Source of the DNA: Tubulanus polymorphus
Taxonomy: Eukaryota > Nemertea > Palaeonemertea > Tubulaniformes > Tubulanidae
Direction of reading: 5' to 3'
Length of the DNA stretch: 64,000 bases
NCBI RefSeq assembly: GCF_964204645.1
Contig: NC_134028.1
Location: 5,740,501 to 5,804,500, forward strand
Part shown: positions 32,001-44,100 of the stretch, in pieces
How the letters are laid out: each line of letters begins with the position of its first letter
Position numbering within the stretch: position 1 is the stretch's first letter
Translations under genes and position numbers: made by a program
The notes under the pieces: generated by a model
The model's database searches: none
What the model saw: only the letters and a program-made list of their open reading frames with translations
What the model was told of the DNA's origin: nothing

Positions 32001-33490
32001 CGCTATCAGTCGCGTCCAAATCAAACTTAGATAGATATCCGTAGATGATACCATACGTGTAACCAGTAGCAGAAAACTCGGGTTTGATAAAAATCTGTTT
32101 CAACTGTTGAACGTTGTAGACGTCTTTGATACTGGATACTGCAAATTCAATAACAGATACGCTATAGTCAATAACCTTGTCAATCTACCTGTAACTTGGA
32201 GCCCAGTCTTACAGCTGTGAGATCTTTACTTATGAACAACTAATGGGACCACACAATAGAAATGTGTATTTAATCTATTGCACAACCAATTGTCTGAAGT
32301 GGAACTTTTATTTTTTTTCGTGCTGAACACCAATAGCGAGAACCAAGTCGTCGCGTATTGGAATATCATAAAGATACATACACACATGTTACGTTCCTGC
32401 CGGTGGAGCACCTAATCAAACATCTATAGCCGAGCTATATGTATATCTCATAAATGTTTTATTGATAGTTATTGTGTTCACTCTGTTCTCTGTAAATGAT
32501 TTATGATGTATTTATAGTTAAATATCTGCGTGTGATTCAACCCTGTTTGGTGGAGACAGTTTGTCTTGTTACCCATGCTGATTAAGTGTTGTCTCAGTAC
32601 TATCTGTATAATTGTCATCCTACCGTCTGTCCTGTAGTTTAAGTCATGAAAATAAACACGCTCAGTCAGTTTTGGTATTCCAAACTGGAATTTTAATTAA
32701 TCAGGGTCTCCCGACGTCGACCATTCTTCGAGAATACGACCGAATGCTTTTGTAAAACAATACTTTTCTGCCGCGATAATTGCGATAAAACCGATGTACT
32801 TGCCTGACGAAAAGCCAATCAATCTATTAGATTTGTAAATCATATCATCAAACCTAAGTCTTCCAATGAATAGTCTGTACACTTACGATCGACGGAATCT
32901 TCGGCCATAAAGTTGTTGCATCCAATCTGAGCTGGGTCAGTCGATATTTCAACAGACTGAGCGAACTGATACAAGTTGTACGCCTCTTGGGTGTCTAAAA
33001 AAAGAAACTTTGTAAATTCCAAAGTTCATTTCTATTGGCTAAATCCATTTATCTAACACCAGGGAACAGTAAGAATTTGGATAATTTGAGAATGGGCTAT
33101 AAAGCCACCAAACCCCTTTGCGAAAGGACTTGCACAAAAGAAATATTCATTATATATACTGTATTTGTGGGTATCGTTGAATGTACAATTATTACCAGGG
33201 TTAGTGATGATCACTGATTTGCTGCAAGTTGACAATGCGACTTTCTTTCTGTAGCTGTCAAACGACGCTTTAATATCTACCAGAAACAGCACTGAAAATA
33301 ACACATATATATATATATATGAAAATGTCAGAAATTATATTGCTGTGTACGAAATCACTGTTGCCATGTTTATACAGACAACTTGTACAGGTCACATGTG
33401 TTCCGAGCTTTCGAGCAGTTTTTATCAAACATGCCCAAAAAAATGCGGGATTGAATTACGCTTAGATATATCCTTACACAAATGCTTATA

Positions 33491-33561
<71 letters not shown>

Positions 33562-36211
33562 ATATAAAGGGTAACGAACTTGAACTTGGAATTTCCCCCC
33601 AACGTCCTTACCATGTTCTTTCGGTATCCACGTTTGAGCCATATTAGACAATTCGTTATCCCAGCTAAAACGATACACGTTTTCACTAGTAATATCTACG
33701 ACATGGGAAAATGATTCTGATTGCTATAACAGGTGATCAAATTGATTTAAAGCCAATCTAAACATTACAATATATACGATCCGGACAACGACGACACTAG
33801 AACTTTCTGTTAACATCTTTCCCAGCGAAGCTCATCAAATAGATTTAACCTTGGAGTGATCAGACTGAATCAGTCTGATTACTCCAAGATTTAACTTACA
33901 GCGTAAGTGACGCACTAGCACAAGTTTCGTCCATTAATTGCACTTCACATTTTTTCACCACTCGCCCATTCTTGCAGTTCACCTCCTTAGCGTCACCGAC
34001 CTAACAACACATTCGCTATTATTAGCGGTCGGAAATACAGGATGCATCGCTTTCACGGTTTTCATAGATTTGATTTTAGAGGAGGCATCGGTATTTCACA
34101 CGTTGTAGCATGAATTGGTAACATTTTTCAGGGTGGCCACTTTCCACGTGATTACACAAAACTCCCTGAACGAATCATGGATATTTCTAGGTTTAAAATG
34201 TTACGATTCATTCACTTATCATTAAATCACGTACAAGAAAAACGTGGCCAATGGTATTATCTTAATACCCTAAGTTTTCCAGGTTTTTGGTAAAATTTGT
34301 CAAATTCCTTGAGTTTTCCCTGATTTTTTCTAGATTTTCCTGGTTCCCTGAGTTTTCCAGGCCAGTGGCACCACCCTGATTTGGGACACTATGTGAAGGA
34401 ACATACCGATTGCCGAGTGCTTTTTCCGTGCCGGTGTTTTTTGTCTGTCAGTAAGTAATCTTACGATACTTACGTTACGCACAGCGGCTAGTATGTTCAC
34501 CAGGTCACCAGCTCCACCGGCAATCATCACCTGCCCGTTAGCTAGGACATCGCCTAACGTCTGATAATCGCTGCCCGGTCTGATCGGAACGTGCAGTAAC
34601 TGCGTGTACGGATTCAGATCGACACCGGCGTACAATTTCAACGTGGAATGATGCTCGCTAATGTTCAAACAGAAACAACTGGGAAAAAAGATAGATGGTG
34701 ATATGTAACTACGACAAACTAAAAAATTCGACAAAAGATCTTCGTTTTAATTCACGCAAAAAAAGTCATCGGCAGCTGCCATATTTATTTTTTAATGTGT
34801 TTTTACGTATATTTGGTAAACATACTGATGTGTAATTTGCATATGATAGTATGCATATGATATTAATTTGCATACGATGGTTCATCGTCAAATTCAATGA
34901 CAAATATACACAGCATATATACATACATTCATATTAATTGATTACTTAAATGAATATCTAGGCATCGTTCTTGTCAGTTGAGAGGAACATGAAATATGGA
35001 ATATGAATATGCCTAAATTGTAGGTAAATTATTTGTAAAAAGTATAATGCACCACGTGCACCGCGAACATCTCATCAAAAATAAATTCATTTAAATTCAT
35101 TCTGTTGGTGTACGGTGCATCATACAGCAGATGTGCCGAACACTTCAAATAAATGACAGCTCTCCGGATTGGATTGTGTGTACTATAAACATGTACGTAC
35201 CTATGAGTGGTTGGTCGAAATTTTTCATCTCTACCGTCACTAGGTTTACTTTGCACTTGTGGGTTTCCGATTTCAACTGCAATGAAATGATGACGAACGC
35301 AAAACGTATAAATTACAATATCTATATGGGCCAGCTTTAGAATAACCTTGAAATATATTTTTGCCGATTATTTCAACGGCTGGAAACTTTATGTTTTCAA
35401 ACGATATCAACCGGGACATTGATCCCTGCAGGGGGTCCAACAATCCATTCGGTTCTAATGAAACAACTACGGCATTACATTACAAAATGTCAACATGTAT
35501 TTCAAGACGTCGTTTCTTCATACGGTGCAACAGTTATGACGAACTCTTAGAGAAACGAAATGATATTTTGACCAGCATAATCAAACTTTCAAGAATAATG
35601 ATCAAGAGACCAGTGACAGTGTGAAGGCCTACGACAGTGTTTACCTATATCATTGATGTGAAATAGTTCGGCTAGACTTCGGATACGTTCGTAGCCTCCC
35701 CAGCAGGTTGCGTTTATAGAATCATCCGGCGAATCTCTGATGGTAAAACTCAATAAATGAAGTTCACTTCCCGGCACTAAAAAGCAGAAAAATTGAAATA
35801 AAACGTGCATATTTATACATGCCAGGATCAACTATGATTTCGAGATCAATTTCGATTAAAAATCATGAGATGATCTTCTCGATTGGTTTTCTTATCGACC
35901 GCACACTGTTCTCGACCTTTTTTACTAGGAATAGCCTTTGGTTGTTCTTTAGCCAAAACGACACCAACAATAACCTGGAAATGAAAGAAAATTAGAACCT
36001 GGGGTGGGTGATCGAACAACGACTTCTCATATTGGTTGATAAATTATCTCTCGAAAACTGCTCTTGATACCGTATTTGAAATCCCAGGTACGAGATCTTT
36101 GATAGAAGTAATACCAGTGCTGTAGTTTGGAATAGCTGATGTCTGTTGGTAGTGGGCCGAACCGAAGTCGAAGTCACTTTGGCGAAACTGATTATTGTCG
36201 TTCCAAGCCAT
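29058..36211 (-). CDS. MEIOB: MEIOB, meiosis-specific OB-fold ssDNA-binding protein
   Basis: MEIOB is an RPA1-like protein that with SPATA22 binds single-stranded DNA during meiotic recombination in germ-cell nuclei. Thirteen coding exons (minus, in order): 36071-36211, 35917-35974, 35645-35776, 35201-35276, 34474-34678, 33900-34000, 33612-33664, 33196-33291, 32887-32994, 31982-32138, 31159-31366, 30362-30448, 29058-29234; phases all fit, total 532 residues. Recognisable blocks: [42 protein letters not shown]-like [19 protein letters not shown] and [60 protein letters not shown] zinc ribbon; [20 protein letters not shown]. These follow vertebrate MEIOB in order. The N-terminus (about 47 residues before VIVG) is polar and slightly longer than in vertebrates. 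The last two exons are assigned from phase and weaker similarity ([15 protein letters not shown]), so the C-terminus is less sure. Confidence 0.93.
29380..30010 (+). mobile_element. Decayed LINE (CR1/L2/Jockey-type) reverse-transcriptase fragment
   Basis: Plus-strand translation with several frame changes gives [11 protein letters not shown], then [19 protein letters not shown], then [14 protein letters not shown] and YLSDRFQQV. These are the linker before RT, the ANYRP motif, the catalytic-region DxSxAFDT motif and the YLxxRxQxV motif of non-LTR retrotransposons, in the right order. Multiple stops and frameshifts show it is dead. It sits in the last intron of MEIOB, antisense to the gene. 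Confidence 0.8.
31436..31891. mobile_element. Non-autonomous DNA transposon with CAGGGTGGCCAC-type ends
   Basis: Left end cagtgtggccacttt and right end cggccaccctg are inverted copies of each other. The interior has the family's repeated ttccctgatttt phrases. A second element (31590-31813) is inserted in it. It lies in a MEIOB intron. Confidence 0.65.
31590..31813. mobile_element. MITE inserted inside another MITE
   Basis: Ends are long inverted repeats: left aggctaaaa..ttgatacc then ttgtttctccgc, right the reverse complement of aggctaaacaaaaatgata, ccttgtttttccgc. The interior carries gacccggccgc-type subrepeats near 31641, 31711 and 31768. It interrupts the 31436-31891 element, so it is the younger insertion. 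Confidence 0.65.
33494..33557. repeat. (AT)n microsatellite
   Basis: About 64 bases of AT dinucleotide in a MEIOB intron (between the exons at 33612-33664 and 33196-33291). A shorter AT run is at about 33306-33320. Confidence 0.97.
33841..33895. repeat. 39-bp near-perfect palindrome flanked by direct repeats
   Basis: An 18-base arm (33850-33867, cttggagtgatcagactg) and its inverse (33871-33888) match at 17 of 18 positions around a 3-base loop. Direct copies of agatttaac lie at 33841-33849 and 33887-33895. The MEIOB exon 33900-34000 ends 5 bases away, so the hairpin would form just after its 5' splice site. Confidence 0.85.
34138..34378. mobile_element. Non-autonomous DNA transposon with CAGGGTGGCCAC-type ends
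   Basis: Starts cagggtggccacttt and ends agtggcaccaccctg, inverted relatives. The interior repeats ttccctga / gagttttcc phrases shared with the copy at 31436-31891. Intronic in MEIOB, about 95 bases from the 34474-34678 exon. Confidence 0.7.
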
Positions 36212-38107
36212 CTTATGATTCTTCCTAAAACTGTTAAATACCGGTGATGATAAAAGGATTGTCAAAAGGGTTGCCAGATGATACACGTTTTACTAACGTT
36301 AATTCATTCGATTCCCGAATAAGATGACTACAGGTAGTGGCCCTGGTGCTGGTTGCACAGTCGTGACTTCGAAACGACTATATCATGCAACACGTCTAAA
36401 AGTCAGACCAGTGTGGCAGTAGGCCTATAGGCCTATAAGTATGGTATTTAGACCAACTAATGACTGCGCAACTGACCCAGATTCTGAAGAAAGCCTGGAA
36501 ACGAAAAGCCTGGGTCAAATAAACTAATATAGCCTAAATGTCTATGTTATTCATATAATTTGACACTTGTATAAAATAAGTCTAATGGAATTTGCCTCGC
36601 TTCCTAATCAATTTCTCACTAATGAATTTCAAATAATAAAAGACCACACAGTCTCCAGCGTCGGGTATACAACTAGTGGAAAGATTAAAAAGATGAAAAT
36701 TGCGACTCAAGGTAAAGAACGTGTCGCGTCGTCAATGCACCGTGACTACTGTGTATTTTCACTGTCCAGTCAGGCAGTACGGGAGTTCAAAAATCCCGGG
36801 TCAGAGTGGAGCTGTGTAGGTAGTAAAAAATGCTCGGTGTTACCTAAAAATTTCAAATTTTTAAATTCTGAAATCTTTTGTCGATACGATGTTACAAATA
36901 TGAGAGAGAGATAAGAGAACTATAATATATCATATTAACAGAGATTGCTTTCAATACCGGCCCGAGGCCTGGCCATACTGTGCACCAGACGGTGCTGCCC
37001 TCTAATCTGAAGAATCGGTTAAGGTCATCACTGTGGAGCTTATGACAAGTTGCGAGTTTTGGAAATATGTTTCGCAATAAATACGTTTTTTATGCATGAC
37101 ATATCACTCAAAGCAATAAAATTGATGCATAACAAATGAACGAAGTGAGTTAAAGCCAGGTAAGGAGATTTTACTTTCGGTTGAAATTGATTTGTCGTTT
37201 TAATTTACCGGGTTTTGTCGGTTTTCACAACCAATCAAATTTAAATTAAATTTATTTTTGGGCGATCTGTCCCAAATGGCCGGCTCTATTATCCATCCGG
37301 ACGCGTCCGGATGTCTCCAATTTCACTCTTTTATCGATCACGTGATCATCCGGATATCTCCGGACTCTCCATTCTGGCGAGGTGGTTTAGTTGCGGAGTG
37401 GAGCCGTGCGGTTAAGAAGATACACGTTCAGCATAGCATTAACAGGCAACCAGTCTAGGCTCAGCAACCAGTCTATTAAGTGATAGCACAGTCGTTCTCC
37501 GATTGTACTCTATTTCACCGGAATCTCCGGATTATCCGGATATCAATCCGGACGTGATAATAGAGTCGGCCAAAATGGTGTACATGACTAACCCTAAAAA
37601 ATCGACGGGTGAAATTAATTTCTCGATTTTTCTAAAACAATATTAGGAATTTTATTCGCAAAACAGTAAATGTCTGCATGCACGTTCATTTATTTTTCTT
37701 GACTTACATACCACATGTCCATAGAGACGGACAATATTTCTCATTTGGCACCATTTTGGGTGATTGGTATGACTGCTGTGTAGGTGTCCCTAATTGTTAT
37801 GTACCTAACCTTACCATAACACTATTCTTTAATAACACTAGCGCCACCAAGTGGATAGGTGACCCAAACAGCAGTTAGACCGGGCGATTGTCCTTGCATG
37901 TATCACTCCAAATGAAGGTGCATCTGTTTGATTCTATGTGTTCTTGATTATGCAAAATTGAATCATTGGGCGGGTTGGCTATGTCAGGGCATCTGTCATC
38001 TACATGTCATTAGCATTCCAGACTTTCCCATTTTTTGGTGTCAATTTGATATTAGTTTACTATCATACCTATTTTATTATAGCTATTTACCAACTTACTA
38101 CGGGGCA
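36212..38107. other. Divergent intergenic region between MEIOB and NRDE2
   Basis: About 1.9 kb between two start codons that point away from each other; promoters of both genes must lie here. The main visible structure is the MITE at 37278-37570. A possible acceptor (ttttattatag) at about 38082 would allow a non-coding first exon of NRDE2. I could not identify core promoter elements. Confidence 0.5.
37278..37570. mobile_element. MITE with GGCCG(G/A)CTCTATTATC inverted ends
   Basis: Left end ggccggctctattatcc and right end gataatagagtcggcc are inverted repeats with one mismatch over 16 bases. Both subterminal regions are full of atccgga words (37294-37372 and 37520-37555), arranged symmetrically. 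The middle (about 37377-37420) has a tRNA-Ser-like phrase, gcggagtggagccgtgcggt followed by taag. About 293 bp; no coding capacity. Confidence 0.7.
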
Positions 38108-41100
38108 ATGATGGACAGCAATAATGGCAACACAGCCCCTATTTTCCCATGCGTGGGATACGAACAGGATGGCCCAAAACCTGCCAGCACTTCTAATAAC
38201 TGTCTCTTCCCAGTTTATGCTGATCAAGAAACGAATGACGCAGAGAAAGCTGATAATTTGCATAAAGCAGGTAGATCGTATGAATATTTTTCAGTGATTT
38301 GATGAGTTCTTGAGGAAATTGAGACTTGTTTGATATCGCGATTGGTAATTAAACCTTGCTTTTTGGCATTTTAGATTCAAAATTAGATTGGCTTGAAAAT
38401 TCAAGCTTCAAATCAGAACATGTTGCGGTATTGCATAAACTGTCACAGGCTGATCGAAGCAGTTCATTGGATAAAAATGAAATCGTTGAAATCAGTGATG
38501 AGGAGAGCGAAGGTAAATAAAAGATCATGCAGGTGGTTGAACGGAGTATGGGGACTTTGGGGAATCAGGTCCTGGGTCTTTGAACGAATTGGCCTATTGT
38601 TCTTCAGGGGAGCCACTTACCTGGAAATCAGGGAAATGTCAGTAGGGAAAACTTCCGTTTCCTTCTATATCTTTCGTATTTGATTGTATTAATTGATTGG
38701 ACTCAGATCAGTCGGGGAAAAGTCAGAGAAAAAGCGAGTCAAATAAAAGTGGTCACCCTGTTCTTTTTTTCAAACTAGCAGGAAAATCCTTGAAACGACG
38801 AAATTCTTCTGATGACGACAGCGATGATTACCGTAAACGCAGGTCAAAGCAAAAACATAAAAAGCACAAACATAAAAAGCATAAAAAGAAAGAGAAGAAG
38901 AATGACAAGACCGACCGTGATATTCGGTAAGTTCGAATATCTGAAAAATGCCCGAAATTAATCCTTTAATACTCCTTCAATTTTGAGAAATCGTACCGTA
39001 ACTAGAAATGTTATTTAGTTGGACAGTAAACTATGCCTAAATCAGTACAATTGGGACCAAGGTTTTTGCCTACAAAACCGCTGAATTAATGGTTTACCGA
39101 GATAAACATTACCGATTTAGGAGGAGTCTACTGTAATTGGAATATGAAAATGATGCAGACAATTCCTCGAAATTTGAAATTTTCTCCTTGATAATTCCTC
39201 ATATCCAGGAATAACTGATCACGAACCCTGTTTTATTTTATGGCGTTTTCAAATATTCCAGTCGTGAATCGTCGAAAAATGCGAACGCGCACAATGACGA
39301 AAAACTGAAAGAACTTCCTTCGACGAGCGGAAAAGTTTTCATCGAAGACATGCACGGATTGATCGTGGAACACGCTTATCGAATCGATCGTAAACCGGAC
39401 CGATTGAATCTAACGTACGGGGAACTTTACAAACATCATATCGCGCGTTATCGAAAATTCCGCTACGGCATCCTAGGATACGGCGGCGCACTCGATCAGC
39501 TATTCGATTACTCGAAAAAACGACGCGCGCGACGACTCGAAGCGCCGCGATTTTTCGCCGACGAAGTCGCGCGTCGTCTAAAAAGCGATGAAAATGTAAT
39601 CGATTTATCAGCGGATAAAACTAGGATGGCAAGTGAAAAGGGCGGCAAATTTCATGAGCGTAGCGACGCTGCGGAGGATGTGGCGGAATTGTTTTTACCG
39701 CTTGAAACGAAAATTAATGAGAAGTCATCCGTCGATGAAAAGTCGTCTGCTTCGATGAATCCTTTAGGAGTTTACGATGCAGGGACTGAACTTTACATTC
39801 AGGGGAAACCGTTGAAGCAGCCGCATGCCGAAGAGGAGATTGAAGCGGTTACTGTGGATACCAGTGTCATCGAGGGTTTAAAAGAAACACGCGATCAGTT
39901 CATCCGTCGAAAAACTACCGAATATAACAAGCATTTACGATTGAACGTCGGCGACGTCGCGACGTGGTTAGAATTCGTCGAATTTCAGGACGAACTCGAC
40001 GCCGACAATTATAAAACGATGACGACCGCCGCGACGAAAGACGAACGAAACTCGCGGCGTCGTTTGTCGGCGATTCGCGTCGAGAAGAAAGTCGCAATTA
40101 TCGATCGCGCGATCGAATCGAATCCGGGGAGCGTCGATTTGCGGCTGGCGCGGTTAGAACTGTGCGACGACGTTTGGAATTACGAACAGTTGTCGAAAGA
40201 GTGGGATCGTTTGCTGTTCCATCACGTGAACAGCATTGAAATGTGGCGTAGATACTTGAAATTTACGCAATCGCGAATGCAGACGTTTTCTCTGTCGACG
40301 ATGTTGAAAACGTATCAGAAATGTTTGTCGACGTTAATTCAATTGTACGATGGCAAACTGCGGAGTCATACGTTACCGGTTAATCTAGAGAATCATATTT
40401 TAGGTATGAATGACTGAATTTATTTTCTCACATATATAAATACGAATAATGTCATGATTATTTACATATTTATTGAAATTTACATAATTGATGAGGATAC
40501 CCCGAGCCCTAAGAGCTGTACCTGGAGGAGGATGTACTCCTATCAAGAAATTTACAATAACGCTTATATAGTATAATAATATAGCGATCGTGATTATGAC
40601 AAGAAACAAAAATGATGAGGATTGTTATAAATGAAGAGAAAAAATGGTGATAATAATAAATTATTATTATTATCGTAAGTATCAATCATTTGAATTGCAG
40701 ATATTTTGGTTGAGTTATGTTGGAAGTTGAAACAGGCCGGTCAGTCTGAGAAAGCCGTATCGATCATGCAAGCTATACTCGAATTCAACCTACGGTGTCC
40801 GGCGTCGCTGAGAAACTCCACCGCCGAAGAACGCGCGGCTGTATTTGAAGTTTTCTGGGATAGTTGCGTTCCTCGTATCGGTGAGAATGGGGCAGTCGGC
40901 TGGTCGGCGTGGATGGCTGATAAACTACAACAGTTTCCGGCCCCTACGACTTCTGCGGGTAAATATGATGCATTATGTGAAGGTTTTTGTGACAAAAAAG
41001 TTCAGGGAATAATCAGGGAAATTTTGAGATCACTAGATCGCGTGTAAAATCAAACAGATTCCATATTGGGCATACAGATTGTCTCTTGTAGTTGACTGTG

Positions 41101-44100
41101 TTTATTCATTGGATTCTTAGCAGGTCAAGTCAGGGGAACCAACGTGCATATCAGGGAATAGTCGGGGAATGTCAAGGGAAAAGCAAGTCAAATATAAGTG
41201 GCCACCCTGATTATACATGTCATGCTTATCTGGTTTCAAATTGGTTCAGGTATTTTCTTGACAGTTCTTAGTTTATTCTTCACACCTTTGGCATTCGATC
41301 TATTCATACTTTAAAGGTTACAGAATATATTTCCCGGCCTATATTGATAAAAACATAGCAACCGAATAATCATGTTTTAACGTGCGCAGTTCAAATCATT
41401 TCACATTTCAAATGTACAGTCACGAATATTTGCTTTCGGTTATTATTATCTACATCGATTTCGAATGCAATTTTTCATGACCTGACTTCATGACAAAATA
41501 GGAATTCCAATATAAAAGTAACGTAGTTTATTCAAAGGCGTTTGACACTTAACAAGCCATGATCACCAAACAGCATCGGTTTCTATAATGACTTAACGCA
41601 CCTTGACGTCATCATTTTATCTGCGAGTTTGGCTGTTGACTAAAACTCTCATAAATGTAGTTACTCAAGTGTCCCTTATCTAGAAAAAAATCACCTTGAA
41701 TGTTGACTTTATGGTCTATGTATATCTTTCTGTATGCTATAAGACTTATCTAATTGGGTAACGTTGTCATTCGCAGTTAAAATTGTGTGACATTTTTTTT
41801 TAAATCATAATGGTCTAAATGTCTAGCTGAACGAAGATTGTATTCAATTGTGCTCGCTTAAAATATCTTCGTCGTAATTCGTAATAGATTCATTGGATCT
41901 GAGAGTAGCTGAAATTCTGTCAAATTAATTATCCAGCCTAAGTTTGAATTTCATAACCTGTTGGTGGATCTGATTGGCTACGATTCTTGGGATTATCGAT
42001 CTTATCAAGACTGGGTAACCTCCGAATGGTCATAATTGTTTAATGGCGCTAAGTGAAGATGCAAATACTGAGCCACTAAATCACTCGACTAATCGTACAT
42101 CAGAATCCGTGAATAATGACGATGCGTCGAAAAAGATCATCCAGGCCAGTCTGCTAATCGTACTGTTCTTTCTGATCGTTTTCGGAAATTCTCTCACGAT
42201 CGCCGCTATCATCAAATTCCAAAATCTACGCACAAAAACGAACGTGTTCATTTTGAATGTCGCCGTCGCCGATCTCTGCGTCGGATTGACGTTGATTTAT
42301 CACGTCGTGTTTTTCTTCAAGCCGCGCTGGTCGGAGGATAAATATCTCTGTCTGACGCGGTACGTTTCGATTTTGATATTTTTCTCGGCGTCGTTGCTGT
42401 TTTTGACCGTGATCGCCGTCGATAGGTATGTCGCGTTGACCCGCCCGCTCGAGTACGTGCTGATGTTGACCAAGAAAAAGGTCAAAATCATCGTCGGCTT
42501 AATCTGGTTCTGGTCTCTAGTGCTCGGTGTCATTCCATACTACTGGAATGAGTGGGAACTGGAAGAAGAACTGGAATGTCGTTCGCAAGATGTCCTCCCG
42601 TTAGCATTTATATACTTGTTATTCACGCTGGTGCTGATTTGCGCGGCGATTATCTCTGTGATTTACGCGCGAATTTTCCATCGAATTCACTTGCAAGAAA
42701 TTCGCGTGCAGCCGATTCAGGCGTATCGGCGACGCACGTTCTCGCTGATGAGTCAACAACGACCGCGCGCGATGTCATTTTCGAACCGTGAATTCAAAAC
42801 GACGAAAATGCTCGGTCTGATTCTCGGCTGTTTTCTCGTCTGTTGGATTACGTTCGCCGTTTCGAATCTGGTCGCCGTCTACGACAAGAGGGAGTCGGCC
42901 CATTGGGCGACTTTGTTCGGCACGGTTCTTGGCATCGCGAATTCGTCATTGAATCCGATGATTTATTGTTGGAAGAACAGCTCGTTTCGTAAAGCGTTTA
43001 AAGATCTGCTCTGCGGTAAACACGTCAAGTAAGACATGATTGGGTTTAAACCGAGAAGAGCAAATCGAAAACTGTACATTGTTATATGTAGCTGGATTCA
43101 GGTCCACAGTTGTGGGTTAAACTCTCTGCAATTAACCCCTTCAGTGCATGTACACCATAGTACGGTGTATAAATCATTGATAGACTTCGTTTGTATACCG
43201 CATTACGGATGATGCAGTGTATTGATATGGTAGCTAATTGTATTTAATCTGTATTGAATGATGGCGGCACCTTTCCAACGTTGGGAAATGTTTGTTAATA
43301 ACGACACACTGCACTGCAGTGTAAACACTATACAACGCACTGGGATGGAACTTTTCAAAATATTTGAACTTTTCTAATTTTTCAAACTCTCCACCACAAC
43401 AGTATTGATTAGTTGGCACTGAAAGGGTTGAAAATAAACTTATTTTGACTGTGGGACACAATCCTTGTTTTGATCGTGAGATTTCTGACATAAATTTGTA
43501 ATTGATATTTTTCTCTACTTTCAGTGGAAGATGACATGGATGAGATAGCCGAACACGGTGGAGTTGATCTGGCCAATCTGTGGTTGAAAGTGGAAACCGC
43601 TCGCGAAAATCACGCCTGGTTTCCGTGGAGGCCTAATATATTACTGGGCGAAGGACAGGACGATTGCGAAGATCCTGACCGTGTAGTGCTATTCGACGAT
43701 ATCGCCGCCTTTCTTATAACGTTTCCGAAAACTTTGCATTTAAATATCGTGTCCTCATTTCTGGAACTATTAGGATTCAGCGATCGCAATGAAGTGACTT
43801 CTCCCTCGTCGAAATGTGAGAATTTTCTGCAACATTTCGAAAGAACGCTTGAAAAGCCGAATCATATAATCAATAGTGGAAATTTAGACATTCGTTTGGC
43901 TGATTTTCCAATGAGCGAGCCCGTTTTCAATCACGAGTTCATGAAAAATGTGTTCGAATTTGCATTGAAATCATCATTAGCCCCTTGCGATCAGTACTGT
44001 TTAACACGTATGCTACTTCGATACAATGTAGTGTATTTAGGTCGATGCCAACGGGACCGGTCCGGCGATCAAAAACATCTAAAATTATTGAGAAAAGACA

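Noticed and set aside
35347-35379. Possible 33-bp MEIOB mini-exon ([11 protein letters not shown])
   Set aside because: Phase-compatible, but its donor (gttatt) is poor and skipping it gives a better match to vertebrate MEIOB (VEIGNPQVQ directly after HINDI).
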